Shown here: positions 15,616 to 23,523 of the stretch, piece by piece
Position numbering within the stretch: position 1 is the first letter of the stretch
Layout: each line of letters begins with the position of its first letter
Source of the DNA: Parvibaculum sp046297875
GTDB taxonomy: Bacteria > Pseudomonadota > Alphaproteobacteria > Parvibaculales > Parvibaculaceae
Assembly (NCBI RefSeq): GCF_046297875.1
Contig: NZ_JBKBHD010000001.1
Span: 558,001 to 622,000 of the forward strand
Direction: 5' to 3'
DNA: 64,000 bases
The notes under the pieces: generated by a model
The model's database searches: none
What the model was told of the DNA's origin: nothing
What the model saw: the letters and a program-made list of their open reading frames with translations, nothing else
Made by a program: the position numbers and the translations under genes

Positions 15616-15702
15616 AATAAACGAGGGGATTCGAACTCCTGAAACGGTTGCCCGTTTGGCCGTTTCGCAAACGGCTGCCTTAAGCCACTCAGCCACGTTT
15701 CC
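15616..15702 (-). tRNA. Serine-type (class II) tRNA-like gene with anticodon GCG; possibly a pseudo-tRNA
   Basis: The minus strand folds as a class II tRNA: acceptor GGAAACG, a tRNA-Ser-like D arm (GGCTGAGTGGCTTAAGGC), anticodon stem GCCGT/ACGGC, a 6-bp variable arm AAACGG/CCGTTT and a TTCGAAT T loop. The seven-base anticodon loop is TTGCGAA, giving anticodon GCG (Arg codon CGC), not a serine anticodon. The acceptor top is damaged: G1-U72 wobble, G2 opposite A71, discriminator U73, and no encoded CCA, whereas the tRNA-Ser at 58633 encodes CCA. The T stem has one A-C mismatch. Either a decaying tRNA-Ser or a non-canonical tRNA. Confidence 0.6.
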
Positions 15703-15867
15703 ACCTCTATTTATACTTCGGCACTGCCCTCTCTTCGAAATTTTCGGCGCTAGGCTCGAATTTTCTCTGTCCCAAATGGAGGATTGGATTTCCAGCGTCC
15801 GGTTGACAGGGGTGGCCCCCCGGCTATCTTGCCCCGGCCTATCACGCCCCCGCAGGAGAGCCCTCCC

Positions 15868-16713
15868 ATGAGCTTCGCCGACCTCAAGCCCGTCATCGAA
15901 CGCGCCTTCGAGAACCGCAAAGAGATCAACGCCCAGACCAAGGGCGAGGTGCGCGACGCCGTGAACGAGGCGCTGGCCGCGCTCGACAGCGGCAAGGCGC
16001 GGGTGGCCGAGAAGTTTCAGGGCAAATGGGAAGTGCATCAGTGGCTCAAGATGGCCGTGCTGCTGTCCTTCCGGCTGAACGACATGGCGCTGATCGCGGG
16101 CGGGCCCGGCGAGAACACCAACTGGTGGGACAAGGTGCCCTCGAAGTTCGAAGGCTGGGGCGAGGCGGAATTCCGCAAGGGCGCTTTCCGCGCGGTGCCG
16201 GGGGCTGTTGTCCGCCGCTCGGCCTATATTGCGCCCAACGTCGTGCTGATGCCATCCTTCGTCAATCTTGGCGCCTATGTGGACGAGGGAACGATGGTGG
16301 ACACATGGGTGACGGTCGGCTCCTGCGCGCAGATCGGCAAAAATTGTCACCTCTCGGGCGGCGTCGGCATTGGCGGCGTGCTGGAGCCCTTGCAGGCGAA
16401 CCCCGTCATCATCGAGGACAACTGCTTCATCGGCGCGCGCTCGGAAGTGGTGGAAGGCGTGATCGTGGGCGAAGGCGCGGTGCTTTCCATGGGCGTCTTC
16501 ATTTCCGCCTCGACCAAGATCATCGACCGGCAGACGGGCGAAGTGCATATCGGCAAGGTGCCGCCCTATTCGGTGGTCGTGCCGGGCTCGCTGCCGGGCA
16601 AGCCGAACCTCGATGGCTCGCCCGCACCGTCGCTTTATTGCGCTGTCATCGTGAAGACGGTCGATGCGCAGACCCGTGCCAAGACGGCGATCAACGAGCT
16701 GCTGCGCGACTGA
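15868..16713 (+). CDS. dapD: Tetrahydrodipicolinate N-succinyltransferase
   Basis: Transfers succinyl from succinyl-CoA to tetrahydrodipicolinate in the succinylase branch of lysine and meso-diaminopimelate synthesis. The 281-residue protein has a helical N-domain and a left-handed beta-helix (hexapeptide repeats from about 110 to 230, such as IGGVLEPL and VIVGEGAVLSMG). DapD landmarks include NWWDKVPSKFEGW and GAYVDEGTMVDTW. The ATG at 15868 is preceded by GGAGAG at 15855. dapE follows 59 bp later, confirming the pathway, and a glutamate racemase gene further along ties the block to peptidoglycan precursor supply. Confidence 0.97.
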   Translation: MSFADLKPVIERAFENRKEINAQTKGEVRDAVNEALAALDSGKARVAEKFQGKWEVHQWLKMAVLLSFRLNDMALIAGGPGENTNWWDKVPSKFEGWGEAEFRKGAFRAVPGAVVRRSAYIAPNVVLMPSFVNLGAYVDEGTMVDTWVTVGSCAQIGKNCHLSGGVGIGGVLEPLQANPVIIEDNCFIGARSEVVEGVIVGEGAVLSMGVFISASTKIIDRQTGEVHIGKVPPYSVVVPGSLPGKPNLDGSPAPSLYCAVIVKTVDAQTRAKTAINELLRD

Positions 16714-16772
16714 GCCTGCGTTCACGCCGCAGTCATTTGACGGCTTCGGGGGCGCGGGTTACCAAGGTGCCC

Positions 16773-17957
16773 ATGAACGCGCCTCAGACCCCTGCCCGCC
16801 CCTATGATCCGCTTGCCATTGCAGTGGAGCTGATCCGCTGCCCGAGCGTGACGCCTGCGGAAGCGGGGAGCCTTGGCGTCCTCGAAAAATATCTCGGCCC
16901 GCTCGGCTTCCGCTGCGAGCGGATGCACTTTTCGGCTGAGGGGACGCCGGATGTCGACAATCTCTATGCGCGGATCGGCACCGAGGCCCCGCATTTCTGC
17001 TTTGCGGGACACACGGATGTCGTGCCGGTAGGCGAGGCCTCTGCCTGGACGGTCGACCCCTTTGCGGCGGACATAAAGGATGGCCGCCTTTACGGGCGCG
17101 GCGCAGCCGACATGAAGAGCGCGGTTGCGGCATTCGCGGCGGCAGCGGAACGCATTGTCCGTGACGGTTTCAAAGGCTCGATCAGCCTCCTCATCACGGG
17201 CGACGAAGAGGGCCCGAGCATCAACGGCACCATCAAGATGCTGCAGGCGCTGGCGGCGCGGGGCGAGACGATCGACCATTGCCTGGTCGGCGAACCGACC
17301 AGCGTGGAGCGGCTTGGCGACATGGCGAAAATCGGGCGGCGCGGCAGCATAAACGGCTGGCTGACGGTGAATGGTACTCAGGGCCATGTCGCCTATCCGC
17401 ATCTCGCCGACAACCCGGTGCCCAGGCTTCTTGAAATGCTCCGGCGGCTCGACGCGCATGTGCTCGATGAAGGAACGGATCATTTCCAGCCGTCCAATTT
17501 CGAGATCACTTCGGTCGATGTGGGCAATCAGGCGACGAATGTCATTCCCGGCAGCGCGCGTGCGGTTTTCAACATCCGCTTCAACGATCTTCACACCGGC
17601 GCTTCGCTCGACACATGGATGCGCTCGGTCTGCGACGCGGTGACGGCGGAAAGGGGCGGCAGCTACACGCTGAAGACGGTGACGAGCGGCGAGGCGTTTC
17701 TCACCGCGCCCGGCGATTTCTCGGCGCTGATTGCGCGCTCCATCGAGAAGGTGACGGGGATTGCGCCCGAGCTTTCGACGACGGGTGGCACATCGGATGC
17801 GCGCTTCATTCGCGCCTATGCGCCTGTGGTGGAGTTCGGCCTGCCGAACGCGACCATGCACAAGTCGGACGAGAATGCGGATGTGGACGAGATTTCGCGG
17901 CTGGCGGATGTCTATGAGGAAATATTGCGCGGCTATTTCGGCGGGGCCATTTCGTGA
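16773..17957 (+). CDS. dapE: Succinyl-diaminopimelate desuccinylase
   Basis: Zinc-dependent M20 deacylase that converts N-succinyl-LL-diaminopimelate to LL-diaminopimelate and succinate. The 394-residue sequence carries the metal ligands His80 and Asp82 in FAGHTDVVPVG, Asp113 in RGAADMKS, the Glu pair in ITGDEEGP, and a late TSDARF and MHKSDE region, all typical of DapE. It follows dapD with 59 bp between them and overlaps the next gene by GTGA. The ATG at 16773 is the first Met that preserves the known N-terminus (YDPLAIAVELIRCPSVTP). Confidence 0.97.
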   Translation: MNAPQTPARPYDPLAIAVELIRCPSVTPAEAGSLGVLEKYLGPLGFRCERMHFSAEGTPDVDNLYARIGTEAPHFCFAGHTDVVPVGEASAWTVDPFAADIKDGRLYGRGAADMKSAVAAFAAAAERIVRDGFKGSISLLITGDEEGPSINGTIKMLQALAARGETIDHCLVGEPTSVERLGDMAKIGRRGSINGWLTVNGTQGHVAYPHLADNPVPRLLEMLRRLDAHVLDEGTDHFQPSNFEITSVDVGNQATNVIPGSARAVFNIRFNDLHTGASLDTWMRSVCDAVTAERGGSYTLKTVTSGEAFLTAPGDFSALIARSIEKVTGIAPELSTTGGTSDARFIRAYAPVVEFGLPNATMHKSDENADVDEISRLADVYEEILRGYFGGAIS

Positions 17958-18559
17958 ACGGGAATGAACTCATCCGCGCGATGACCGGTGCTTTCTATCT
18001 GCTGATGGGCGATGAGCGGGCGCGGGGCTGCTTCGACCTTACGCCGGCGGGCGCGATGCGGAGCTTCACGGGGCTACTGCTTTCGCTGCCGGTTCTCTTT
18101 TTCTCGTCGACCGCAGCCTGGCGGCTTGCCATGAGCAACGAGAACTTTCCCGTCGAGATTCCCTTCGGGCCCTTCATCACGGCCGAAATGCTTGGCACCA
18201 TCGTCTTTTGGGCGGCGTTCCTCTATGCCATGTCGCGGATTTCGCGCGCAATGGGGCTTTCCGGCGCCTATCTGCCCTATCTCGTGACCTTCAACTGGGG
18301 AATGCTGTTCACCAATCTCGTTTTCGCGCTGCCGCTAGTGCCCTATTCGCTGGGACTTTATGGCGCGGGGCCGGCGCTTTTCTTCATGCTGCCGGCACTT
18401 GTCGTTCTCTTCCTCTATCACTGGCGGATTGCGCGCGATGTGCTTGGCGCGGAGCAGGGGCGCGCCATCGCCATCGTGCTCTTCGCGGCGCTGCTCAGTT
18501 TTTCCATCGACCAGATTTTCGGATTCCTGCTGATCCCCGCCGGAGGCCTTGCCGGATGA
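17954..18559 (+). CDS. Polytopic inner-membrane protein of unknown function
   Basis: A 201-residue hydrophobic protein with about five predicted transmembrane segments (roughly 35-58, 78-98, 105-125, 137-155 and 175-195). The N-terminal motif LMGDERARGCFDLTPAGAMRSF precedes the first segment, reminiscent of Yip1-like small membrane proteins, but I do not recognise a family with certainty. It starts with GTG overlapping the dapE stop and its own stop overlaps the murI start by ATGA, so all three are translationally coupled. That placement hints at a link with envelope precursor metabolism, but nothing in the sequence shows a catalytic site. Confidence 0.75.
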   Translation: MNGNELIRAMTGAFYLLMGDERARGCFDLTPAGAMRSFTGLLLSLPVLFFSSTAAWRLAMSNENFPVEIPFGPFITAEMLGTIVFWAAFLYAMSRISRAMGLSGAYLPYLVTFNWGMLFTNLVFALPLVPYSLGLYGAGPALFFMLPALVVLFLYHWRIARDVLGAEQGRAIAIVLFAALLSFSIDQIFGFLLIPAGGLAG

Positions 18560-19380
18560 GCGACGAGCGCCCCATCGGCGTGTTCGACAGCGGCATTGGC
18601 GGCATCACGGTGCTGAAGGCGCTGCGCGCGACGCTGCCGCATGAAAACCTTGTCTATCTCGGCGACACGGCGCGGCTGCCCTATGGCACGAAGAGCGCGG
18701 AAACCGTGACCGCCTATGCGACGCAGGCAACGAAACATCTGCTCGGCCATGATGTGAAGATGGTGGTGATCGCCTGCAATACGGCATCTGCCGTTGCGCT
18801 TGAGCCGCTGAAGAAGGCGCTGGCGCCTATCCCCGTGATCGGCGTGATCGAGCCCGGCGCGAAGGCGGGGACGAAAGCGACCAAGACCGGCCGCATCGGC
18901 GTCATCGCCACGGAAGCGACGGTGAAGGGCGGCGCATATATGCGCGCGATCCAGGCGGCGATGCCCGGGGCGGAAGTGACGCAGGCGCCGTGCGGGCTTT
19001 TCGTGACGCTGGCGGAAGAAGGCTGGGTGAAGGGCGATGTGGCGGAAGCGGCGGCGCGGCGCTATCTCGCGCCGCTCTTCAAAGGGCGGAACGCGCCCGA
19101 CACGCTGGTGCTTGGCTGCACGCATTTTCCGGTGCTGGCACGCACCATTGCGAAGGTCGTGGGCAAGCAAGTGAAACTTGTCGACTCGGCCGCGACAACC
19201 GCGAAGGCGGTGACGGAAGCCCTTGCCGAGCGCGGCCTTGCCGCGAAGCGGAAGGCCAGGGGCAAGACGCGCTTTCTTGCGACCGACAGCACGGAACGCT
19301 TTGCGCGCGTGGGCGGTATCTTTTTTGGCGAGGAGATCCGCGCGAGAGATGTCGAGCTTGTGGACATCATGCCGGGGTGA
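18556..19380 (+). CDS. murI: Glutamate racemase
   Basis: Cofactor-independent racemase making D-glutamate for peptidoglycan. The 274-residue protein shows the family N-terminus GVFDSGIGG (8-16), the first catalytic Cys74 in VIACNTASAVA and the second Cys near 188 in VLGCTHFPVL. Asp11 is part of the active site. The start overlaps the stop of the membrane-protein gene by ATGA, and dapD-dapE lie just upstream, so the group supplies both D-Glu and diaminopimelate. The C-terminus is about 10-20 residues longer than in E. coli-type cores. It is followed by a palindromic repeat at 19398 and by convergent truA. Confidence 0.96.
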   Translation: MSDERPIGVFDSGIGGITVLKALRATLPHENLVYLGDTARLPYGTKSAETVTAYATQATKHLLGHDVKMVVIACNTASAVALEPLKKALAPIPVIGVIEPGAKAGTKATKTGRIGVIATEATVKGGAYMRAIQAAMPGAEVTQAPCGLFVTLAEEGWVKGDVAEAAARRYLAPLFKGRNAPDTLVLGCTHFPVLARTIAKVVGKQVKLVDSAATTAKAVTEALAERGLAAKRKARGKTRFLATDSTERFARVGGIFFGEEIRARDVELVDIMPG

Positions 19381-19397
19381 GGCGGCCCCTCACCCAA

Positions 19398-19420
19398 CCC
19401 TCTCCCCGGAGGGGAGAGGG
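19398..19420. repeat. GC-rich palindromic repeat, copy 3
   Basis: A 10-bp perfect inverted repeat CCCTCTCCCC/GGGGAGAGGG around GGA between the convergent 3' ends of murI and truA. It shares its core with copies at 8576 and 10004. It may help separate the two transcripts. Confidence 0.85.
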
Positions 19421-19429
19421 CTTAAGCTT

Positions 19430-20170
19430 TCACTCGTAGTCAACCTGCAGCAAGTAGAGGCCGTCCGGCGGGGCGACGGGGCCGCAGGCGGCGCGGTCCC
19501 TTGCGGCGAGCGCCTTTTCGACGTCGCGCTTCGTCCATTTGCCCTCGCCCACCTGCTTCAGCGTGCCGACGAATGAACGCACCTGATTGTGCAGGAAGCT
19601 CCGCGCGCGGCAGGTGATCTCGATTTCCTCGGCATAGCGGGCAACGGAAATTTCATCGACGGTTTTTACCGGCGATTTCGCCTGACACTGGACCGAACGG
19701 AAGGTCGTGAAATCATGTTTGCCGACAAGCGCCTGCGCGGCGGCGTGCATGGCATCTGCGTCGAGCGGGCGGTTGACGAGCCAGGCCTGACCGCGATCGA
19801 GCGTCAAGGGCGCGCGGCGATTGACGATGCGGTACATGTAATGGCGGCGGATGGCGGAGAAGCGCGCCTCGAATGTGTCCGGCACTTCTTCCGCCTCGAC
19901 AATGGCGACCGGATGGGGCCGCATATGGGCGTTCACCGCATCGCGCAGCGTGTCGCAGGCGACCTGCCTATCGAGATCGACATGGGCGACCTGACCGAGC
20001 GCATGGACGCCGGCATCGGTGCGGCCGGCGCCGTTCACCTTCACATCCTGTCCGCAGAAGCCCTTGATGCCTGCTTCCAGCACATGCTGGATGGAGAGGC
20101 CGTTTGCCTGCGCCTGCCAGCCGACGAAGGGCACGCCGTCATATTCGATGGTGAGCTTGTAGCGCGGCAT
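19430..20170 (-). CDS. truA: tRNA pseudouridine(38-40) synthase
   Basis: Isomerises uridines 38-40 in the anticodon stem-loop of many tRNAs. The 246-residue protein has the catalytic Asp52 in GAGRTDAGVHALGQ, the FVGWQAQ segment near residue 15 and the late RSFLHNQVRSFVGTL motif, all diagnostic for TruA. Its ATG overlaps the fmt stop (TGATG), making it the last gene of a def-fmt-truA operon devoted to translation initiation and tRNA maturation, an arrangement common in alphaproteobacteria. Confidence 0.97.
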   Translation of the reverse strand: MPRYKLTIEYDGVPFVGWQAQANGLSIQHVLEAGIKGFCGQDVKVNGAGRTDAGVHALGQVAHVDLDRQVACDTLRDAVNAHMRPHPVAIVEAEEVPDTFEARFSAIRRHYMYRIVNRRAPLTLDRGQAWLVNRPLDADAMHAAAQALVGKHDFTTFRSVQCQAKSPVKTVDEISVARYAEEIEITCRARSFLHNQVRSFVGTLKQVGEGKWTKRDVEKALAARDRAACGPVAPPDGLYLLQVDYE

Positions 20171-21102
20171 CAGCCGACGACCTCGCCGGGCTCGAGAGGG
20201 AAGCCGCGCAGGAAATCGCGCGCGAACATGGGTGCCTTGCCGGCGCGCTGCAGCTCGGAAATTTCGAGCGCGCCCTGCCCGCAGGCGATCACGATCGTAT
20301 CAAGCGCGGAGAGGATTTCGCCGGGCTTGCCGGATTTCGCGGCGGTCACTGCGCGGATCACCTTGATGCGGGTGACCTCGCGGCCGCGCGCGATTTCGAA
20401 GTAGGCGCCGGGGAATGGCGTGAGGCCGCGGATATGGCAATCGAGTTCTTTTGCAGGGCGCGACCAGTCGATGCGGGCTTCCGCCTTCTCGATCTTCTTC
20501 GCGTAGGTGACGCCTTCTTCCGTTTGCGGGCGGGCTTCGAGCGCACCGCGCGAGAGAGCGGCGAGCGCGCGGACCATAAGCGAGGCGCCGATCTGCGACA
20601 GGCGGTCGTGAAGGCTGCCTGCCGTCTCATCGGCTGCGATGGCGACGCGCTCGGCGAGGAGTACGGGGCCGGTGTCGAGCCCTGCTTCCATCTGCATCAC
20701 CATGACGCCGGTTTCGGCGTCGCCCGCCATGATGGCGCGCTGGATGGGCGCGGCGCCGCGCCAGCGCGGCAGGAGCGAGGCATGAAGATTGAGGCAGCCG
20801 AGGCGCGGCGCCTCGAGCACGGGCTTCGGCAGGAGAAGGCCGTAGGCGACGACGATGGCTGCATCGAGATCGAGCGCGGCGAAGACCTGCTGCTCGGCCT
20901 CGCCCTTGAGCGAGACGGGGGTGAAGACGGGAATGCCATGCTCTTCAGCAAAGCGGTGCACGGGCGAGGGCTGCTCGGCCATGCCGCGGCCTGCCTTGCG
21001 CGGGGGCTGCGAATAGACCGCGACCACCTCATGGCCGGCGGCGAGAATTTCCGCGAGAACGGGAACGGAAAAATCCGGCGTTCCCATGAATGCGAGCCTC
21101 AA
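20170..21102 (-). CDS. fmt: Methionyl-tRNA formyltransferase (TTG start)
   Basis: Adds a formyl group from 10-formyltetrahydrofolate to Met-tRNA-fMet. The sequence has RLAFMGTPDFSVPVL at the start and the catalytic LNLHASLLPRWRGAAPI block near residue 110, followed by the C-terminal OB-type tRNA-binding domain. The usual family N-terminus MRxxFMGTP requires initiation at a TTG (21102-21100), 2 bp after the def stop; the first ATG inside would give only MGTPDF and lose the first strand. I therefore annotate 310 residues from TTG. Operon with def upstream and truA downstream. Confidence 0.93.
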   Translation of the reverse strand: MRLAFMGTPDFSVPVLAEILAAGHEVVAVYSQPPRKAGRGMAEQPSPVHRFAEEHGIPVFTPVSLKGEAEQQVFAALDLDAAIVVAYGLLLPKPVLEAPRLGCLNLHASLLPRWRGAAPIQRAIMAGDAETGVMVMQMEAGLDTGPVLLAERVAIAADETAGSLHDRLSQIGASLMVRALAALSRGALEARPQTEEGVTYAKKIEKAEARIDWSRPAKELDCHIRGLTPFPGAYFEIARGREVTRIKVIRAVTAAKSGKPGEILSALDTIVIACGQGALEISELQRAGKAPMFARDFLRGFPLEPGEVVG

Positions 21103-21104
21103 GC

Positions 21105-21626
21105 TCAAGCCGGTTCCTTCATGAGCTTCTTCTGCTTCATGAGCTTCTTCAGCATCATGGAGCGCTTGACGCGCGAGAGATGGTCGATGAAGAGGACGCC
21201 TTTCAGATGGTCCATCTCGTGCTGCAGGCAGGTAGCGAGAAGTTCGTCGCATTCCTCCTCGCGTATCTCGCCCTGATAATCGAGATAGCGCACACAGCAG
21301 CGCGCCGGGCGCTCGACTTCCTCGTAGAGATCGGGGACGGAGAGACAGCCTTCTTCGTAAACGGCCGTATCTTCCGAGGTCCAGATGATTTCCGGGTTCA
21401 CGAAATAGCGCGGCTGAGGCTTCTCACCTTCGCGGGCAAGGTCCATCACGATGACCTGCTTCGGCACGCCGATCTGGATCGCGGCAAGGCCGATGCCCGG
21501 CGCGTCGTACATCGTCTCCAGCATGTCGTCCATCAGCGCGCGCAACTCGTCGTCCACCCGGGAGACGGGTTTCGAGACCTCCTTCAGCCGGGGGTCGGGC
21601 GCGGTGATGATTTCGCGTATGGCCAT
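21105..21626 (-). CDS. def: Peptide deformylase
   Basis: Fe2+/Zn2+ hydrolase removing N-formyl from nascent proteins. All three motifs are present in the 173-residue protein: GIGLAAIQ (44-51), EGCLSVP (92-98, Cys ligand) and HEMDH (136-140, two His ligands and the catalytic Glu). The C-terminal tail is Lys-rich with repeated KKLMKQKKLMK, which may help ribosome binding. It is the first gene of def-fmt-truA; the region upstream of its ATG contains no recognisable leader structure. Confidence 0.97.
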   Translation of the reverse strand: MAIREIITAPDPRLKEVSKPVSRVDDELRALMDDMLETMYDAPGIGLAAIQIGVPKQVIVMDLAREGEKPQPRYFVNPEIIWTSEDTAVYEEGCLSVPDLYEEVERPARCCVRYLDYQGEIREEECDELLATCLQHEMDHLKGVLFIDHLSRVKRSMMLKKLMKQKKLMKEPA

Positions 21627-21718
21627 GCGCCTGACATAAGCCCGGGGCGGAAGCCGGTCAAGCCAGCCCGCCCCGGAAGCCCGGATTTCCCCGGTTTTTC
21701 GGCTGTTTCAGGCCGGCA

Positions 21719-22141
21719 TCATTCGCACATGGCGACGCAGACCTGGCTTTCATTGATCTGGCCGCCGCAGGAGCGGTAGCACATCTGATAGTCCAGTGTG
21801 CATTGCTGGGACTGCTGGCAGGCGCTGTAATTGGCGCTCCGCGAGGGCTCCGACGGCAGGCCGTATTTATCCGGCGCGGCGGCATGAAGCTTCAGGTCGT
21901 TGATATATTTGTCGCGCGCCCTTTCATAGGCGATATCGGCGTCCCGGTCCGCCTTCTGGCGGCAGGCGACGATCCTGTCCTGCTCGGCCTTCTGGCAGGA
22001 TGTTTGCTGCACCTGGCAATTCTGCACGCATTTCATGCCCGCATCGGTCGAAGGCGGCACGAAATCATAGCGCGTTTCCATGACCGGCCCGCAGGCCGCA
22101 ACCAAAAAGGCGGCAAGAAGCGCCACAAATCCCAAGCGCAT
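21719..22141 (-). CDS. Cysteine-rich putative lipoprotein
   Basis: I do not recognise a family. The 140-residue protein has a lipoprotein signal ending in LVAAC (lipid Cys about residue 17), so it should be membrane-anchored in the periplasm. The mature part has ten cysteines, mostly in spaced pairs such as CVQNC, CQQSQQC, CYRSC and CVAMC, around a charged helical middle rich in Asp/Arg. The twin CX3C pattern suggests several disulfides. The ATG at 22141 follows GGGGG; an in-frame TTG four codons upstream is less likely. It lies alone between def and rmuC on the strand of def, 92 bp before the def start. Confidence 0.8.
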   Translation of the reverse strand: MRLGFVALLAAFLVAACGPVMETRYDFVPPSTDAGMKCVQNCQVQQTSCQKAEQDRIVACRQKADRDADIAYERARDKYINDLKLHAAAPDKYGLPSEPSRSANYSACQQSQQCTLDYQMCYRSCGGQINESQVCVAMCE

Positions 22142-22304
22142 GGGAACCCCCAATAAATTTGCCCCGCAGGGCCATCAACCCGGCGCGAATGATAGGCAAA
22201 TCATCCGGACCGGGTAAGCCGAAAATGAGACAGCCGGGGCCGGCTTGCCGGGGCAGAAGCGGGGAATCGGCTATAGTCCGGGCGGACCTGCGGGAGACTC
22301 AAGT

Positions 22305-23405
22305 ATGAGCGATATTCTGATCCTTGTTGCCGTGCTGGCCGCCGCCCTGCTCGGGGCGCTGGCAGCGCTGCTGCTGCGCGGCAGAGGCAATATGGCAGAC
22401 CCTCAGGTGGCGGAGCTGGCGCGCCAGCAAACGGAACTGATGGGCCGTCTTGCCGCAATGGCGGAGGCACAGGCGCAGACGCGGGCCGAGATCACCTCGA
22501 CGCTGAACGAGCGGCTGGAAAATGTCAGCCAGCGCATGGGACTGAGCCTCGAATCAAACGCCCAGAAGACCGCGGAGACCCTCGGCAATCTGACTGTGCG
22601 GCTCAATGTGATCGACGAGGCGCAGAAGAAGATGACCGAGCTTTCGGGCGAGGTCGTCGGACTGAAGGATATTCTCGCCAACCGGCAGGCGCGCGGCGCC
22701 TTCGGGGAGGTGCAGCTGAACGATATCGTGACAAATGCATTGCCTCCGTCGGCCTATAGTTTTCAGACGACACTCAGCAACGGAACGCGGGCGGACTGCC
22801 TGATCCGGTTGCCTAACCCGCCCGGCCACATCGCCATCGACGCAAAGTTTCCACTCGATGCCTATCACGCGCTTCGCAACGCAAGGGACGAAGCGGAGAA
22901 GACGGTGGCGGCGCGGCAATTCCGCAGCGATCTCAACAAGCATGTGGCGGCGATTGCCGAGAAATACATCGTGCCGGGAGAAACGGCAGAATCGGCGCTC
23001 ATGTTCCTGCCGTCGGAAGCGGTCTATGCCGAACTTCATGCGAGCTTTCCCGACGTTCTGACCAAGAGCTATCAGGCGAGAGTGTGGATCGTGTCGCCCA
23101 CGACGCTGATGGCAACGCTCAACACGGTGCGCGCGGTGCTGAAAGATGTGGAGATGCGCAAGCAGGCGGGTGTGATTCAGAAATATGTGGGTCTGCTGCT
23201 CGGCGATGTGGGGCGGCTCAACGACCGGGTCGGAAGCCTTGAGCGGCACTTCCAGCAGGCTGAAAAGGATATCGGCGATATCCGCAAATCGGCGGATGCG
23301 ATTTCAAGCCGCGGCGAAAAGATCGAAGCGGTGGAAATGGGCGAAGAGGATGCCGCCGATGCGCTTCCCAAGCCGCCGAAGAAGACTGGCCTGTCCGCCG
23401 ACTGA
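22305..23405 (+). CDS. rmuC: DNA recombination protein RmuC
   Basis: A 366-residue protein with an N-terminal membrane anchor (about 4-25), a coiled coil (30-110) and the RmuC nuclease-like domain. Family hallmarks are KDILANRQARGAFGE near residue 125, IAIDAKFPLDAY, and the FLPSEAVYAEL and VSPTTLMATLNTV blocks. RmuC limits inversions between short repeats and is related to PD-(D/E)XK nucleases; its biochemical activity is not fully settled. The ATG at 22305 starts the transmembrane anchor. The gene is divergent from the Cys-rich lipoprotein gene. A Pro/Lys-rich C-terminal tail follows the domain. Confidence 0.93.
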   Translation: MSDILILVAVLAAALLGALAALLLRGRGNMADPQVAELARQQTELMGRLAAMAEAQAQTRAEITSTLNERLENVSQRMGLSLESNAQKTAETLGNLTVRLNVIDEAQKKMTELSGEVVGLKDILANRQARGAFGEVQLNDIVTNALPPSAYSFQTTLSNGTRADCLIRLPNPPGHIAIDAKFPLDAYHALRNARDEAEKTVAARQFRSDLNKHVAAIAEKYIVPGETAESALMFLPSEAVYAELHASFPDVLTKSYQARVWIVSPTTLMATLNTVRAVLKDVEMRKQAGVIQKYVGLLLGDVGRLNDRVGSLERHFQQAEKDIGDIRKSADAISSRGEKIEAVEMGEEDAADALPKPPKKTGLSAD

Positions 23406-23523
23406 CCGGCCTCTCCTAAACGGGGAAAAAACGGGTCGCCGTTTCTCCAATCTTTGCTAGTCTCCCCTGAGGCAAACGGGGACAGGCGGCGCCGCAAGCG
23501 GGCTGCCATATGGGGGCTTACGC

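Noticed and set aside
14204..15670. A 488-codon minus-strand open frame opposite the EAL gene
   Set aside because: It runs through the hairpin region and the tRNA-like gene and has a His/Arg-rich composition typical of a shadow.
23406..23523. Possible glycine riboswitch before the AGCS symporter
   Set aside because: The region is only 118 bp and lacks the conserved tandem aptamer features; only a weak GC hairpin is seen.
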